A stretch of 64,000 bases of DNA. It comes from Pedobacter sp. ok626 (lineage in GTDB: Bacteria > Bacteroidota > Bacteroidia > Sphingobacteriales > Sphingobacteriaceae). The stretch lies in NCBI RefSeq assembly GCF_900100435.1, contig NZ_FNEX01000024.1, positions 32,244 to 96,243 on the forward strand, read 5' to 3'. Below the pieces are notes generated by a model. The model was given only the letters and a program-made list of their open reading frames with translations. It ran no database searches and was not told where the DNA came from. Position 1 is the first letter of the stretch. Every line of letters starts with the position of its first letter. The translations under genes and the position numbers were made by a program. This document shows positions 35,057 through 44,211 of the stretch, one piece after another.

Positions 35057-36130
35057 ATGAATTTAGACAAGGAAAAACCAGATAGTTATGTTAAAGGGCG
35101 CGGTGCCCAATTTAATCCGCACAACCGTTTCGCCAAAAACGATTATGTAAAAGAGCATGATGAGGGGATTGACGATTGGGAGGAGGAAGACCATAAGACT
35201 ACTTTTATTCTCGGAAAATCTAAATCCATCGTCAACAAAGTAGACAGCCCAGATGTGGGCATGGACTATTCTTTAAATCCCTATCAGGGTTGCGAACATG
35301 GCTGCACCTATTGCTATGCGCGCAATGCTCATGAATATTGGGGCTTTAGTGCCGGACTCGATTTTGAGCGCAAGATCATTGTAAAAACAGATGCACCAGC
35401 TTTATTTAGAAAATTCCTTGAACGCAAAGCCTGGGATGCATCCGTCATTTCCCTATCTGGCAATACAGATTGCTACCAGCCTGCAGAGCGAAAGTTCAAG
35501 ATCACCAGACAATTGCTGGAAATCGCACTGGAATACAAACAACCCATTGGAATGATTACCAAAAATGCTTTGATATTAAGAGATATAGATCTGCTGACTG
35601 AGCTAGCTAAACAGAACCTTTGCATGGTATACGTTTCCATTAATAGTTTAAACGAGCAACTGCGCCAGAAAATGGAGCCGCGCACCACCACAGCAAAACA
35701 ACGTTTAAAGATTGTCGAACAATTAAGTACCGCTGGGATCCCAATGGGTGTAATGGTTGCTCCATTGGTCCCGGGCCTAAGTGATCACGAAATCCCCGCT
35801 ATTTTAAAAACCATTGCCAATTGCGGCGCCATAGCGGCAGGTTATACCGTAGTGAGACTAAATGGTGCAATTGGTGGAATATTTGAAGACTGGTTGCGTA
35901 AAAACTACCCTGACCGCTTTGAAAAAGTATGGCACATGATCCAATCTTGCCATGGCGGAAATGTGAACGATAGCAGATTTGGCGACAGAATGAGAGGCGA
36001 TGGTAACATTGCCAAGCTCATCAAAGACAATTTTAAATTGCATTGCCGCTTAAACCATCTCAATGAGCAAAAGATAAAACTAGACTCCAGTCTTTTCAAA
36101 GTGCCTAAAGTCCAACTATCATTTTTTTAA
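35057..36130 (+). CDS. PA0069 family radical SAM protein
   Basis: 357 residues. The 4Fe-4S binding motif C79-x3-C83-x2-C86 (CEHGCTYCYARN) comes after the family's N-terminal stretch (GRGAQFNPHNRFA, GMDYSLNPYQG). Further radical SAM features are LSGNTDCYQPAERKFKITR, KNALILRDIDLL, VYVSINSLNEQLRQKMEPRT and GIPMGVMVAPLVPGLSDHEI. It is related to the SPL-like (spore photoproduct lyase-like) group; the actual substrate is unknown. Its 3' end overlaps the convergent apbE gene by 26 nt (36105-36130). A perfect dyad is at its promoter. Confidence 0.93.
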   Translation: MNLDKEKPDSYVKGRGAQFNPHNRFAKNDYVKEHDEGIDDWEEEDHKTTFILGKSKSIVNKVDSPDVGMDYSLNPYQGCEHGCTYCYARNAHEYWGFSAGLDFERKIIVKTDAPALFRKFLERKAWDASVISLSGNTDCYQPAERKFKITRQLLEIALEYKQPIGMITKNALILRDIDLLTELAKQNLCMVYVSINSLNEQLRQKMEPRTTTAKQRLKIVEQLSTAGIPMGVMVAPLVPGLSDHEIPAILKTIANCGAIAAGYTVVRLNGAIGGIFEDWLRKNYPDRFEKVWHMIQSCHGGNVNDSRFGDRMRGDGNIAKLIKDNFKLHCRLNHLNEQKIKLDSSLFKVPKVQLSFF

Positions 36131-37109
36131 AACCCTTTGTTAAAGTATCCGCTACACTCCCATCACGTTTATGATAAATGATATAGGCTTCCATCCCCTT
36201 TTTTGAGGCTACAAAATCAAGTGCTTCATGAACACTCATAGCCATTAAAGGACTATCATAACCATCGGCTGTAACCGCATCTTTAGCATAAACGGTCACG
36301 CTGATTAATGCATTGTCCAAGGGATAACCTGTTTTTGGATCAATCAGATGCGCAATTTTCTTCTTCCCTTTTTGCAAATACTTCCTGTAATTGCCAGCAG
36401 TTGTGATTGCACCATTGTTGATGTTAACGACATGCCTGATCACGGGTTCTGCATTTGCTGATGCTGCCGGACCTTCAATGCCAATACGCATCGCCGAGCC
36501 ATCAGGCTTAGGCCCCTTTATCCTAAGTTCTCCACCTATTTCGACCACAAAAGACCTGATGCCTTTCTTTTTTAAATAATCAGCAACTACATCAACACTA
36601 TAGCCCTGAGCTATCCCATTGAGATCGATTTTTATACAAGCTTTGCTTTTTTTAAGATAATTACCTTTTAAACTGAGGTTATGCATCCCTATGCAATTTA
36701 GCAATTGTTTCACCTCCGTGCTATCCGGAAACTTAGCTATAGGCTTAGGGCCAAAGCCCCAGGCTTGTACCAAAGGCGCTACAGTTACATCAAACATACC
36801 TTTGGTATCCTTATAAACAACGAAAGACTTCCGCATTACCTCAGCAAAGTGAGAATCCAAATCAAATCCTTCACTAGATTCATTGAATTTATTGATCAAT
36901 GAATATGGTTTATAAAGTGACATAGAAGAATCTATTACACTTAAGATACTATCTACCGACCGCTTGGTCACCACACTATCCCGGGCAAAATATTTAACAG
37001 TATAATCTGTCCCCTGCGCGTACCCACGAATGGTAAATTCCTGCTGATCTTTTTCCTTAAGCAAGAAAGAGATCAGCAGGGGAAATAACAATAGAATATA
37101 CTTAAACAA
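36105..37109 (-). CDS. apbE: FAD:protein FMN transferase (ApbE)
   Basis: 334-residue exported ApbE, which attaches FMN covalently to threonine in target flavoproteins outside the cytoplasm (for example NQR or RNF subunits). Signal segment YILLLFPLLISFLL; then FTIRGYAQGTDYTVKYFARD, GMFDVTVAPLVQAWGFGPKP, KIDLNGIAQGYSVDVVADYL, VEIGGELRIKGPKPDG, GAITTAGNYRKY, HLIDPKTGYPL and the C-terminal AVTADGYDSPLMAM (metal-binding TAD region). Start codon is TTG, one base after the stop of the upstream gene, with AGGTG just before it: translation is probably coupled. Operon with the two genes upstream. It overlaps the radical SAM gene by 26 nt tail to tail. Confidence 0.93.
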   Translation of the reverse strand: MFKYILLLFPLLISFLLKEKDQQEFTIRGYAQGTDYTVKYFARDSVVTKRSVDSILSVIDSSMSLYKPYSLINKFNESSEGFDLDSHFAEVMRKSFVVYKDTKGMFDVTVAPLVQAWGFGPKPIAKFPDSTEVKQLLNCIGMHNLSLKGNYLKKSKACIKIDLNGIAQGYSVDVVADYLKKKGIRSFVVEIGGELRIKGPKPDGSAMRIGIEGPAASANAEPVIRHVVNINNGAITTAGNYRKYLQKGKKKIAHLIDPKTGYPLDNALISVTVYAKDAVTADGYDSPLMAMSVHEALDFVASKKGMEAYIIYHKRDGSVADTLTKGFKKMIVGL

Positions 37110-37110
37110 T

Positions 37111-38430
37111 TTAAATCACCTTTGTTTTACCTGGAGTAGGGATTGGATAAAGGCCATTTGCATCAGGCATTAGTTTTGGATTGGCATCCCAACTCAATTG
37201 ATCAGGGAATAAACTGTTATCCGCTTTTAAAGCATCATCCCATTTAATCACCTGCCCCGAATAAGTCGCATACCGACCTACAATTGCCGTAAAGCAACTC
37301 TTCGCTGCACGTTCTGCATCCTGAAATTTAAACTGCCCCTTGCTGATTGCCTCAAACAACTCATCATGCTCAGTTTGATAAGGATTAGCATTACCTTTTG
37401 TCGGGTGGCTAAAGATTTGCTTCCCCTTACTATCCCACAATATGCCGTTATGACCTGCCGATAAATAGGTACGCCCCTTAGTTCCCTGGAAAGTCTCATC
37501 AACCCGGTTTGCAGTTCCCTCATAATGGCGACACTGACTATAAATCACTGCACCATCGGCATAAGTAAGCTCTACCGCATGGTTATCGTAAATCTCCCCG
37601 TAATCCTTACCTGTTCTCCAGGCGCGGCTACCCGTTCCCTGGATCGAAACAGGATAAGCGTTTTTAACCCAGTTGGCAATGTCTATATTATGTACGTGCT
37701 GCTCTACAATATGATCCCCACACAACCAGTTAAAATAATACCAGTTGCGCATTTGGTACTCCATTTCGGTTTGGTTAGGCTGACGTTTTTTTACCCAAAC
37801 ACCACCACTATTCCAATATACCTGACCACCAACAATATCACCTATAGCACCATCCTGAATGCGTTTTAGGGTTTCCCTATAATTCGCCTGGTACCTACGC
37901 TGCAAACCAACTACCACATTTAATTTTTTCTGTTTAGCCAATTCAGCGGCCGCCAACACTTTACGAATTCCCGGTGCATCAACAGCAACTGGTTTTTCCA
38001 TAAATACATGTTTCCCTTGTTTTACGGCCTCCTCAAAATGCATTGGCCTAAATCCTGGTGGCGTTACCAATAAAACCACGTCGGCAAGCGCAATTGCTTT
38101 AGCGTAACCATCAAAACCTACAAATCGGCGGTCCTGAGGCACGTCAACCTTGTCTTTAAACCTTTCCGAAAGCTTCTGATAACTACTGTTTAGTCGGTCT
38201 TCAAAAGCATCAGCCATGGCTACCAGCTTCAAATTTTGCTTAGTACTTAAAGCTTGAAAAGCAGCACCAGTCCCTCGATCCCCACAGCCAATTAAAGCTA
38301 TTTTAATTGTATCATCAGTTGATGAATGTCCACCTGCAAAAGCAAACTGGTTTAACATTATTCCGCCTGCAACCAGTGCTGAGGCTTTTAAAAATTCGCG
38401 GCGTTTATCGCGTAGTTCTTCATTGTTCAT
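37111..38430 (-). CDS. Gfo/Idh/MocA family oxidoreductase, Tat-exported
   Basis: 439 residues. A Tat signal is visible at the N-terminus (KRREFLKASALVAGGIML). The NAD(P)-binding Rossmann domain follows (IKIALIGCGDRGTGAAFQAL, DVVLLVTPPGFRPMHFEEAV) with the EKP motif in GKHVFMEKPVAVDAPG, and a C-terminal Gfo/Idh/MocA alpha/beta domain including YYFNWLCGDHIVEQHVHNID and AIVGRYATYSGQVIKWDDAL. Periplasmic members of this group oxidise or rearrange sugars with tightly bound cofactor. It lies 42 nt after the FGE-domain gene and 1 nt before apbE. Substrate unknown. Confidence 0.92.
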   Translation of the reverse strand: MNNEELRDKRREFLKASALVAGGIMLNQFAFAGGHSSTDDTIKIALIGCGDRGTGAAFQALSTKQNLKLVAMADAFEDRLNSSYQKLSERFKDKVDVPQDRRFVGFDGYAKAIALADVVLLVTPPGFRPMHFEEAVKQGKHVFMEKPVAVDAPGIRKVLAAAELAKQKKLNVVVGLQRRYQANYRETLKRIQDGAIGDIVGGQVYWNSGGVWVKKRQPNQTEMEYQMRNWYYFNWLCGDHIVEQHVHNIDIANWVKNAYPVSIQGTGSRAWRTGKDYGEIYDNHAVELTYADGAVIYSQCRHYEGTANRVDETFQGTKGRTYLSAGHNGILWDSKGKQIFSHPTKGNANPYQTEHDELFEAISKGQFKFQDAERAAKSCFTAIVGRYATYSGQVIKWDDALKADNSLFPDQLSWDANPKLMPDANGLYPIPTPGKTKVI

Positions 38431-38472
38431 GTTGGTTTGATATTTGGTTCTTGATTTGTGAGTTTTTTCTTA

Positions 38473-39438
38473 TTAATAATCAGCAATCGGCGCCCGGTTG
38501 TAATAAGCGTCAATATCTGCCTTTGAAGGTGCTTTTACAGGTCTTACCAGTCGCATACCAATAAATGGAGCTTCTGGAAACCACCAATTACTTTTAGGAA
38601 TTTGAGGATCCAGCTGTTTCCAAACCGGATCAGAAGGTGTTCTAGCCGCTGAACGCAATTCTTTGGCTTGATCATCATATGATCCACCGCGAATTACATT
38701 TGCATATAATTTATCCGGAACAGAAACCGGGTTATTGGCCTTATCGCCCTTCACCGTAGCATAATAATCGGCTTTATATTGATCATAAGTCCACTCAGCT
38801 ACATTGCCGTACATGTCGTACAAGCCCCATTGATTAGGCTTCTTTTGTCCCACTGGATGAGTTTTCTCTTCGCTATTGATCTTATACCAGGCATAATCAC
38901 TTAATTGAGCAGGATCATCGCCAAAAGCATACTCAGTCGTACTTCCTGCACGACTTGCGTATTCCCATTCAGCTTCCGTTGGCAAACGATAAAACACGCC
39001 AGTCCTGGCATATAACCATTTGCAAAATTGGATGGCATTATAATGAGTCATGGCAAGCGCTGGGTGATTCTCCTTTCCCATACCAAAGGTCATGTCCAAA
39101 TAGGGTTTTGTTGGTCGCGTAACGGCATCTACATTGGCCGGTACTGCCCCAATACTCTGGGTAGTTTCGTAATCCTTATACAAAAAAGGTTCGTAAATAT
39201 CCCAGGTAACTTCGACAGCCCCCATCCAAAAAGGATCTAGCTTAACAGAATGAACAGGCTGCTCATCAGATTTACCTTTCTTGCTTCCCATCAAAAACTC
39301 GCCAGCGGGAATAGCTTTCATTTCGAAGCTCAGCTTTGTGCCGTTGATTTGTTGGGTATAGGCTTCTTGCTTTTCCTGAGCTGATGCCTGAAAGACACCA
39401 ATGATCAGGGGCAGCGCTAATGATAATTTACATTTCAT
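38473..39438 (-). CDS. Exported formylglycine-generating-enzyme-like (SUMF1) domain protein
   Basis: 321 residues: signal peptide (SLALPLIIGVFQASA) and one FGE-sulfatase domain: IPAGEFLMGSKKGKSDEQPV, PFWMGAVEVTWDIYEPFLY, HYNAIQFCKWLYARTGVFYR, LPTEAEWEYASRAGSTTEYA, QWGLYDMYGNVAEWTYDQY, VIRGGSYDDQAKELRSAART. The catalytic cysteine pair of true FGEs is missing: the corresponding place reads RSAARTPSDP, and the only Cys in the domain is in FCKWLY. No sulfatase gene is nearby. So it is more likely a sugar- or protein-binding domain, as in the GldJ/GldK type. First gene of the operon with the oxidoreductase and apbE. Confidence 0.88.
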   Translation of the reverse strand: MKCKLSLALPLIIGVFQASAQEKQEAYTQQINGTKLSFEMKAIPAGEFLMGSKKGKSDEQPVHSVKLDPFWMGAVEVTWDIYEPFLYKDYETTQSIGAVPANVDAVTRPTKPYLDMTFGMGKENHPALAMTHYNAIQFCKWLYARTGVFYRLPTEAEWEYASRAGSTTEYAFGDDPAQLSDYAWYKINSEEKTHPVGQKKPNQWGLYDMYGNVAEWTYDQYKADYYATVKGDKANNPVSVPDKLYANVIRGGSYDDQAKELRSAARTPSDPVWKQLDPQIPKSNWWFPEAPFIGMRLVRPVKAPSKADIDAYYNRAPIADY

Positions 39439-39486
39439 TTAGACTGATTTTGATATTATTGATATTTTAACCTAAACTATTTCTAT

Positions 39487-39518
39487 CTAAAATAGAGGCA
39501 TTTATCTTAATAACCAAA
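39487..39518 (-). promoter_or_regulatory. Promoter of the FGE - Gfo/Idh/MocA - apbE operon
   Basis: On the minus strand TTTG (39518-39515), 20 nt, then TATTTTAG (39494-39487), a 7-of-8 match to TAnnTTTG. It would give a leader of about 40 nt before the ATG at 39438. Confidence 0.45.
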
Positions 39519-39596
39519 ATCTATTATCGCTTAATTTATCAAAATGTGTAAAAAACACACTATCTAGCCAAATATTGGATAAAATCCTTCAAATAA

Positions 39597-39631
39597 AAAA
39601 CCCCGATCAGCTTATCGCTCATCAGGGTTTT
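39597..39631 (-). terminator. Terminator after clpC
   Basis: Arms AAAACCCCGAT (39597-39607) and ATCAGGGTTTT (39621-39631), 11 bp with one G-T wobble, on the minus strand followed by TTTT. It begins 20 nt beyond the clpC stop codon. Confidence 0.8.
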
Positions 39632-39650
39632 CTCTATAATATCCCGGGAA

Positions 39651-42194
39651 TTATTCTATACTTCCTTCTTCTTTTTTCTTCTTCTTATTACCGGGACTTT
39701 TATTCTCTACCACAATAACATCATTTTCTTTATCGTAGTCGATCTCCAGTGTATCACCTTCATGGATTTCTCCTTTAAGGATTTCTTCTGCAATCGGATC
39801 TTCCAGATATTTCTGAATCGCACGTTTAAGTGGTCTTGCTCCAAAGTTTGCATCAAAGCCTTTATCTGCAATAAATTCTTTGGCTTTATCAGTCAACTTC
39901 ACTTCATAACCTAAGTTGTGAACACGACCAAACAATGATTTCAATTCAATGTCAATGATTTTAAAGATTTCTTCTTTACCCAATGAATTGAATACCACTA
40001 CATCATCCACACGATTTAAAAACTCAGGAGCGAAAGCACGTTTCAAAGCGTTCTCAATTACGCCTCTTGAATGCGAATCTGCCTGATTTGTTTTGGCAGA
40101 AGTAGAGAAACCGACTCCTTGTCCAAAGTCTTTTAATTGACGTGCACCAATGTTAGAGGTCATGATGATGATTGTATTTCTAAAATCCACCTTACGACCT
40201 AAACTATCAGTCAGCTGTCCTTCATCCAATACTTGCAATAAGATATTGAATACATCAGGGTGTGCTTTTTCAATCTCATCCAGCAAAATTACTGCATAAG
40301 GCTTTCTACGTACCTTCTCAGTCAGCTGTCCACCTTCTTCATAACCTACATATCCCGGAGGCGCGCCCACTAAACGTGATACCGCAAATTTCTCCATGTA
40401 CTCACTCATATCAATCTGAATCAGCGAATCATCACTGTCAAACATAAAACGAGCAAGCTCTTTTGCTAATTCGGTTTTACCTACACCAGTTGGGCCAAGG
40501 AAAATAAACGAACCAATTGGTTTCTTAGGATCTTTCAATCCGGCTCTGGTGCGTTGAATAGCTTTAGTTAATTTCTTAATTGCCTCATCCTGTCCAATAA
40601 TTTTGGTAGCAACCGTATCGTACATATTTAACAGTTTTGCACTGTCTGTTTGTCCAACACGTTGCAAAGGAATGCCGGTCATCATCGAAACTACCTCAGC
40701 AACATTATCTTCTGTAACGGTATAACGTTTTGTTTTGGTTTCAGCTTCCCATTCCGCTTTTGCACGATCAAGCTCTTCTAAAAGATTCTTTTCAGTATCT
40801 CTTAATTTTGCAGCTTCCTCATATTTCTGGCTTTTTACAACCTTATTTTTCTCTACCTTAATTTCCTCGATTTTATTCTCGATCGTAATGATGTTGTCAG
40901 GAACATGAATGTTTGTTAAATGAACCCTCGATCCAGCCTCATCCAAAGCATCAATAGCTTTATCTGGCAAGAATCTATCCGTAATATACCTCGAAGTTAA
41001 AGCCACACAAGCGTGGATCGCTTCATCAGTATAAGTTACACCGTGGTGCTCTTCATATTTCTCTTTAATACGATTCAAGATCTCGATCGTTTCGTCAGGA
41101 GATGCTGGCTCGATCATTACCTTTTGGAAACGACGGTCTAATGCACCATCTTTTTCAATGTACTGACGGTATTCATCCAATGTTGTTGCCCCGATGCATT
41201 GTATTTCTCCCCTTGCCAAAGCAGGTTTAAACATATTCGATGCATCCAAAGAACCCGAAGCACCACCGGCGCCTACAATGGTATGAATCTCATCAATAAA
41301 CAGAATCACATCCGTAGATTTTTCCAGCTCGTTCATCACGGCTTTCATACGTTCTTCAAACTGTCCACGGTATTTAGTACCAGCCACCAACGATGCCAGG
41401 TCTAAAGTTACCACACGTTTGTTAAACAATACCCTCGAAACCTTACGTTGAACAATGCGTAATGCCAATCCTTCTGCAATTGCAGATTTACCAACACCCG
41501 GCTCACCAATCAGAATAGGGTTATTTTTTTTACGACGTGATAAAATCTGCGACACGCGCTCAATCTCTTTCTCACGTCCAACAATTGGGTCCAAGCGACC
41601 TTCTTCAGCAGCTTTGGTCAAATCTCTTCCAAAGTTATCTAAAACCGGAGTTTTAGATTTAATATCAGAAACCTTTTTAGGGCTACTAAATGCTTCTTCT
41701 TCGCGATAATCGTCATCACCACCGGTTGATGCACTATTCTGCGTTTCGTCTCTAAAGCCGTTTTTATTCACTTCAACCTCCTGTTTAAATATCTCGTAAT
41801 TGATGTTAAACTGTAGTAAAATCTGTGAAGCAATGTTATCGTCATCGCGCAGGATAGAAAGCAATAAATGCTCCGTACCTATCAAATCGCTTTTGAAGAT
41901 CTTTGCTTCCAGATAAGTGATCTTTAATACCTTTTCTGCTTGTTTGGTTAAAGGAATATTTCCCAGATTAACCGTAACACTCGACGTACCTCTAACTGAA
42001 TCCTCTATTGAACGACGAAGTTTTGAAGTATCAACACCGAGTGATTTTAATATTTTAATAGCCATACCATCGCCTTCGCGAATAAGGCCTAACAACAGGT
42101 GCTCAGCCCCTATGTAATCGTGACCTAATCTCAGGGCTTCTTCCCTGCTAAAGGAGATCACATCTTTGACTTGTGGTGAAAATTTAGCTTCCAT
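39651..42194 (-). CDS. clpC: ATP-dependent Clp protease ATP-binding subunit ClpC
   Basis: 847-residue AAA+ unfoldase of the ClpC type, working with ClpP in protein turnover and stress response. Two Clp-N repeats at the N-terminus (SREEALRLGHDYIGAEHLLL, DLIGTEHLLLSILRDDDNIA), first AAA domain with Walker A GEPGVGKS at 230-237 and VILFIDEIHTIVGAGG, a UVR-like middle segment (VVKSQKYEEAAKLRDTEKNL) typical of ClpC, second AAA domain with GPTGVGKTELAKELA and YAVILLDEIEKAHPDVFNIL, and a Lys/Glu-rich end (KKKKKEEGSIE). Monocistronic: own terminator downstream and a long 5' region. Confidence 0.97.
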   Translation of the reverse strand: MEAKFSPQVKDVISFSREEALRLGHDYIGAEHLLLGLIREGDGMAIKILKSLGVDTSKLRRSIEDSVRGTSSVTVNLGNIPLTKQAEKVLKITYLEAKIFKSDLIGTEHLLLSILRDDDNIASQILLQFNINYEIFKQEVEVNKNGFRDETQNSASTGGDDDYREEEAFSSPKKVSDIKSKTPVLDNFGRDLTKAAEEGRLDPIVGREKEIERVSQILSRRKKNNPILIGEPGVGKSAIAEGLALRIVQRKVSRVLFNKRVVTLDLASLVAGTKYRGQFEERMKAVMNELEKSTDVILFIDEIHTIVGAGGASGSLDASNMFKPALARGEIQCIGATTLDEYRQYIEKDGALDRRFQKVMIEPASPDETIEILNRIKEKYEEHHGVTYTDEAIHACVALTSRYITDRFLPDKAIDALDEAGSRVHLTNIHVPDNIITIENKIEEIKVEKNKVVKSQKYEEAAKLRDTEKNLLEELDRAKAEWEAETKTKRYTVTEDNVAEVVSMMTGIPLQRVGQTDSAKLLNMYDTVATKIIGQDEAIKKLTKAIQRTRAGLKDPKKPIGSFIFLGPTGVGKTELAKELARFMFDSDDSLIQIDMSEYMEKFAVSRLVGAPPGYVGYEEGGQLTEKVRRKPYAVILLDEIEKAHPDVFNILLQVLDEGQLTDSLGRKVDFRNTIIIMTSNIGARQLKDFGQGVGFSTSAKTNQADSHSRGVIENALKRAFAPEFLNRVDDVVVFNSLGKEEIFKIIDIELKSLFGRVHNLGYEVKLTDKAKEFIADKGFDANFGARPLKRAIQKYLEDPIAEEILKGEIHEGDTLEIDYDKENDVIVVENKSPGNKKKKKEEGSIE

Positions 42195-42564
42195 ATATAC
42201 CTTTCTAATTCGGGAATGCTCTAAACTATAAAATTTGTTTTACAAATGAGCACCCGTATTTTTTTTAATTTATCAACAATTACGCCATAGCGACTAAAAT
42301 AGATGTTGTAACTGCCGTTATTGCATAAAACTTACCAAGTTCTGACTTAATTCGCGGCAAGCCTCATTAAATAGATAAAGTTAAGAAGCCTCAGGAGCCG
42401 AATTAAACAAATTATAAAGGTCTAAAAAACTGGATTGTCCACAAATTGTAATCATTATCTCTCTTTCCTCCTCCCTGTCAAAAATGCTCAACAAAAATAA
42501 TTTATCTAGCAAAATGGCAGATTCCTTCGTATATCTCTTATAAAACTACCAAATAAATATCTAA
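42195..42564. other. Intergenic region upstream of clpC, 370 nt, no gene
   Basis: No ORF worth calling. Contains the 5' region of clpC (minus strand). A dyad ATTTGT-TTT-ACAAAT lies at 42233-42247, about 40 nt upstream of the clpC ATG; it includes a TTTG but no -7 element with right spacing, and no CIRCE-like repeat is seen. The rest, down to the end of the FAD oxidoreductase gene, shows nothing. Confidence 0.5.
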
Positions 42565-44211
42565 TTATTTTGCACGAAGTCGTTGCTTTTGATTCAACAG
42601 CAATTTTTCTAATTGTCCATAAGGTACTTTCTGCACATTTAAACCACCATCTATGGCCAGTACCGCAGCGGTTGCCGCAGATTCACCTAAAATCATAAAT
42701 ACAGGCTCCATCCTTACCGATCCGAAAGCGATATGAGAGATTGACAAACATACAGGCACCATCAGGTTGGTGCACTCCTTTTCCTTTGGAACTATCGCGT
42801 CATAAGCAATACTATATGGCTTAGGTGCTTTAACACCAATATCACCTTCATTCTGGATAAAACCTGCCTGAGTAACATATCGCTGTGCATTGTGCGAATC
42901 CAATGCATAAGACCCCATTCCAATCGGATTAGGTGCTTCCCTGTTTCCCAGCACTTCGTGTTCTGTCATCACATAGGCACTCACCATCCTCCGGGCCTCC
43001 CTAATGTACAGTTGATGTGGCCAATTACCGTTATCTTTGAACTCGTCTTTTGCCAATCCCCAGGTATTCAGTTTATCCTGTAAGTTCTTCGGTATGCGTG
43101 AATCTGTTGCCATGAAATATAATAACCCCTTCTGATAATTTTCATGATCCTTGATGATCTTTCGGCGTTCCTTATAAGTAGCCTCAGGGTAAGCGTAATT
43201 CATACCAATATAATCTGTACTAAAAGGACCGTGGTTATTCGTGTCAGTCTTCCTGTTTGGAACGGCATCAAACTTATTAAACAGTTCATTCCAACCGCTT
43301 TGAAATACCCTGGCCAACAGCTCATAGTCTGCAGGGTTATAGCGGTCAGGTTTTGGAAAGGCAACTCGATTCTCCGGATGATCGGTTAAACACATCCTGA
43401 AACAATAAGCCTGCAATTTATTGTCACCCTCGCCTTTTACCCCTGGATCCTCCTTAGAAATTCCGGCAAGCAAGCCACTCGATTTATCCCCCGGCACTTT
43501 GTAAGGGTCAATCTGTTTTGCAAAATGATGGTGATGCTGAAAAACCTCCGTCTGGATGCCATTCCAACTTTCTCCGTACACACTATTGGCTTCGCGGCCT
43601 ACATGGTAGCTTACTTTGGCCGCAGCCATCAGGTCACCCTCATAGGTTGCATCGATAAACACCTTACCATAAAACTTCTTACCACTCAACGTAGTCATAG
43701 ATATGATCTTTCCATTCACTTTATTGACACCCTTTTCCCTGTCTAACCATTCATTACGGTAAACATTGAGCTTGTTTTCCTTCACAAAATCTTCCATCAC
43801 CTTTTCTGCCACATGAGGTTCAAATATCCACATGGTTCTGTCGGTGCCGTCTATTGCTGGTGTACCCTGACCTTTATTACCGTATTCTTCCTTTTTCTGC
43901 CATTTCCAGGCAGTATCGGTATGGTAATACATATACACACGGTGATAAAATTCCCTTGCCAATCCGCCAATCACCTCCTTATCTCCGGTATCCGTAAAGC
44001 CGAGTCCGCCCGAAGAAAGGCCACCAAGGTGTATATCGGGAGAAACGATAATCACCGATTTGCCTAATTTTGCAGCCTGTACGCCAGCTGTTATCGCGGC
44101 AGATGTACCTCCATAAATGATGATGTCGGCATTATAAGTTTTCTTTTGAGCCCAGACTGTATTGGCCAGAAGGGTAACAGACAAAATCAGAATTGCGAAT
44201 TTATTTCTCAT
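42565..44211 (-). CDS. Exported FAD-dependent oxidoreductase
   Basis: 548 residues with signal peptide (FAILILSVTLLANTVWA). FAD-binding Rossmann start IIIYGGTSAAITAGVQAAKL followed by SVIIVSPDIHLGGLSSGGLG, and a second FAD contact KVFIDATYEGDLMAAAKVSY; the group is the FAD_oxidored family (PF12831 type). The C-terminal part includes REARRMVSAYVMTEHEVLG and ILGESAATAAVLAID. Members occur in polysaccharide or plant-compound loci of Bacteroidota, with unknown exact reactions. It is the last gene of sus locus 2, overlapping the stop of the SGNH hydrolase gene by one base (TAATG). Confidence 0.9.
   Translation of the reverse strand: MRNKFAILILSVTLLANTVWAQKKTYNADIIIYGGTSAAITAGVQAAKLGKSVIIVSPDIHLGGLSSGGLGFTDTGDKEVIGGLAREFYHRVYMYYHTDTAWKWQKKEEYGNKGQGTPAIDGTDRTMWIFEPHVAEKVMEDFVKENKLNVYRNEWLDREKGVNKVNGKIISMTTLSGKKFYGKVFIDATYEGDLMAAAKVSYHVGREANSVYGESWNGIQTEVFQHHHHFAKQIDPYKVPGDKSSGLLAGISKEDPGVKGEGDNKLQAYCFRMCLTDHPENRVAFPKPDRYNPADYELLARVFQSGWNELFNKFDAVPNRKTDTNNHGPFSTDYIGMNYAYPEATYKERRKIIKDHENYQKGLLYFMATDSRIPKNLQDKLNTWGLAKDEFKDNGNWPHQLYIREARRMVSAYVMTEHEVLGNREAPNPIGMGSYALDSHNAQRYVTQAGFIQNEGDIGVKAPKPYSIAYDAIVPKEKECTNLMVPVCLSISHIAFGSVRMEPVFMILGESAATAAVLAIDGGLNVQKVPYGQLEKLLLNQKQRLRAK

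Noticed and set aside
38473..39438. True formylglycine-generating (sulfatase-activating) enzyme
   Set aside because: Active-site cysteines are absent at the right place and no sulfatase lies near.
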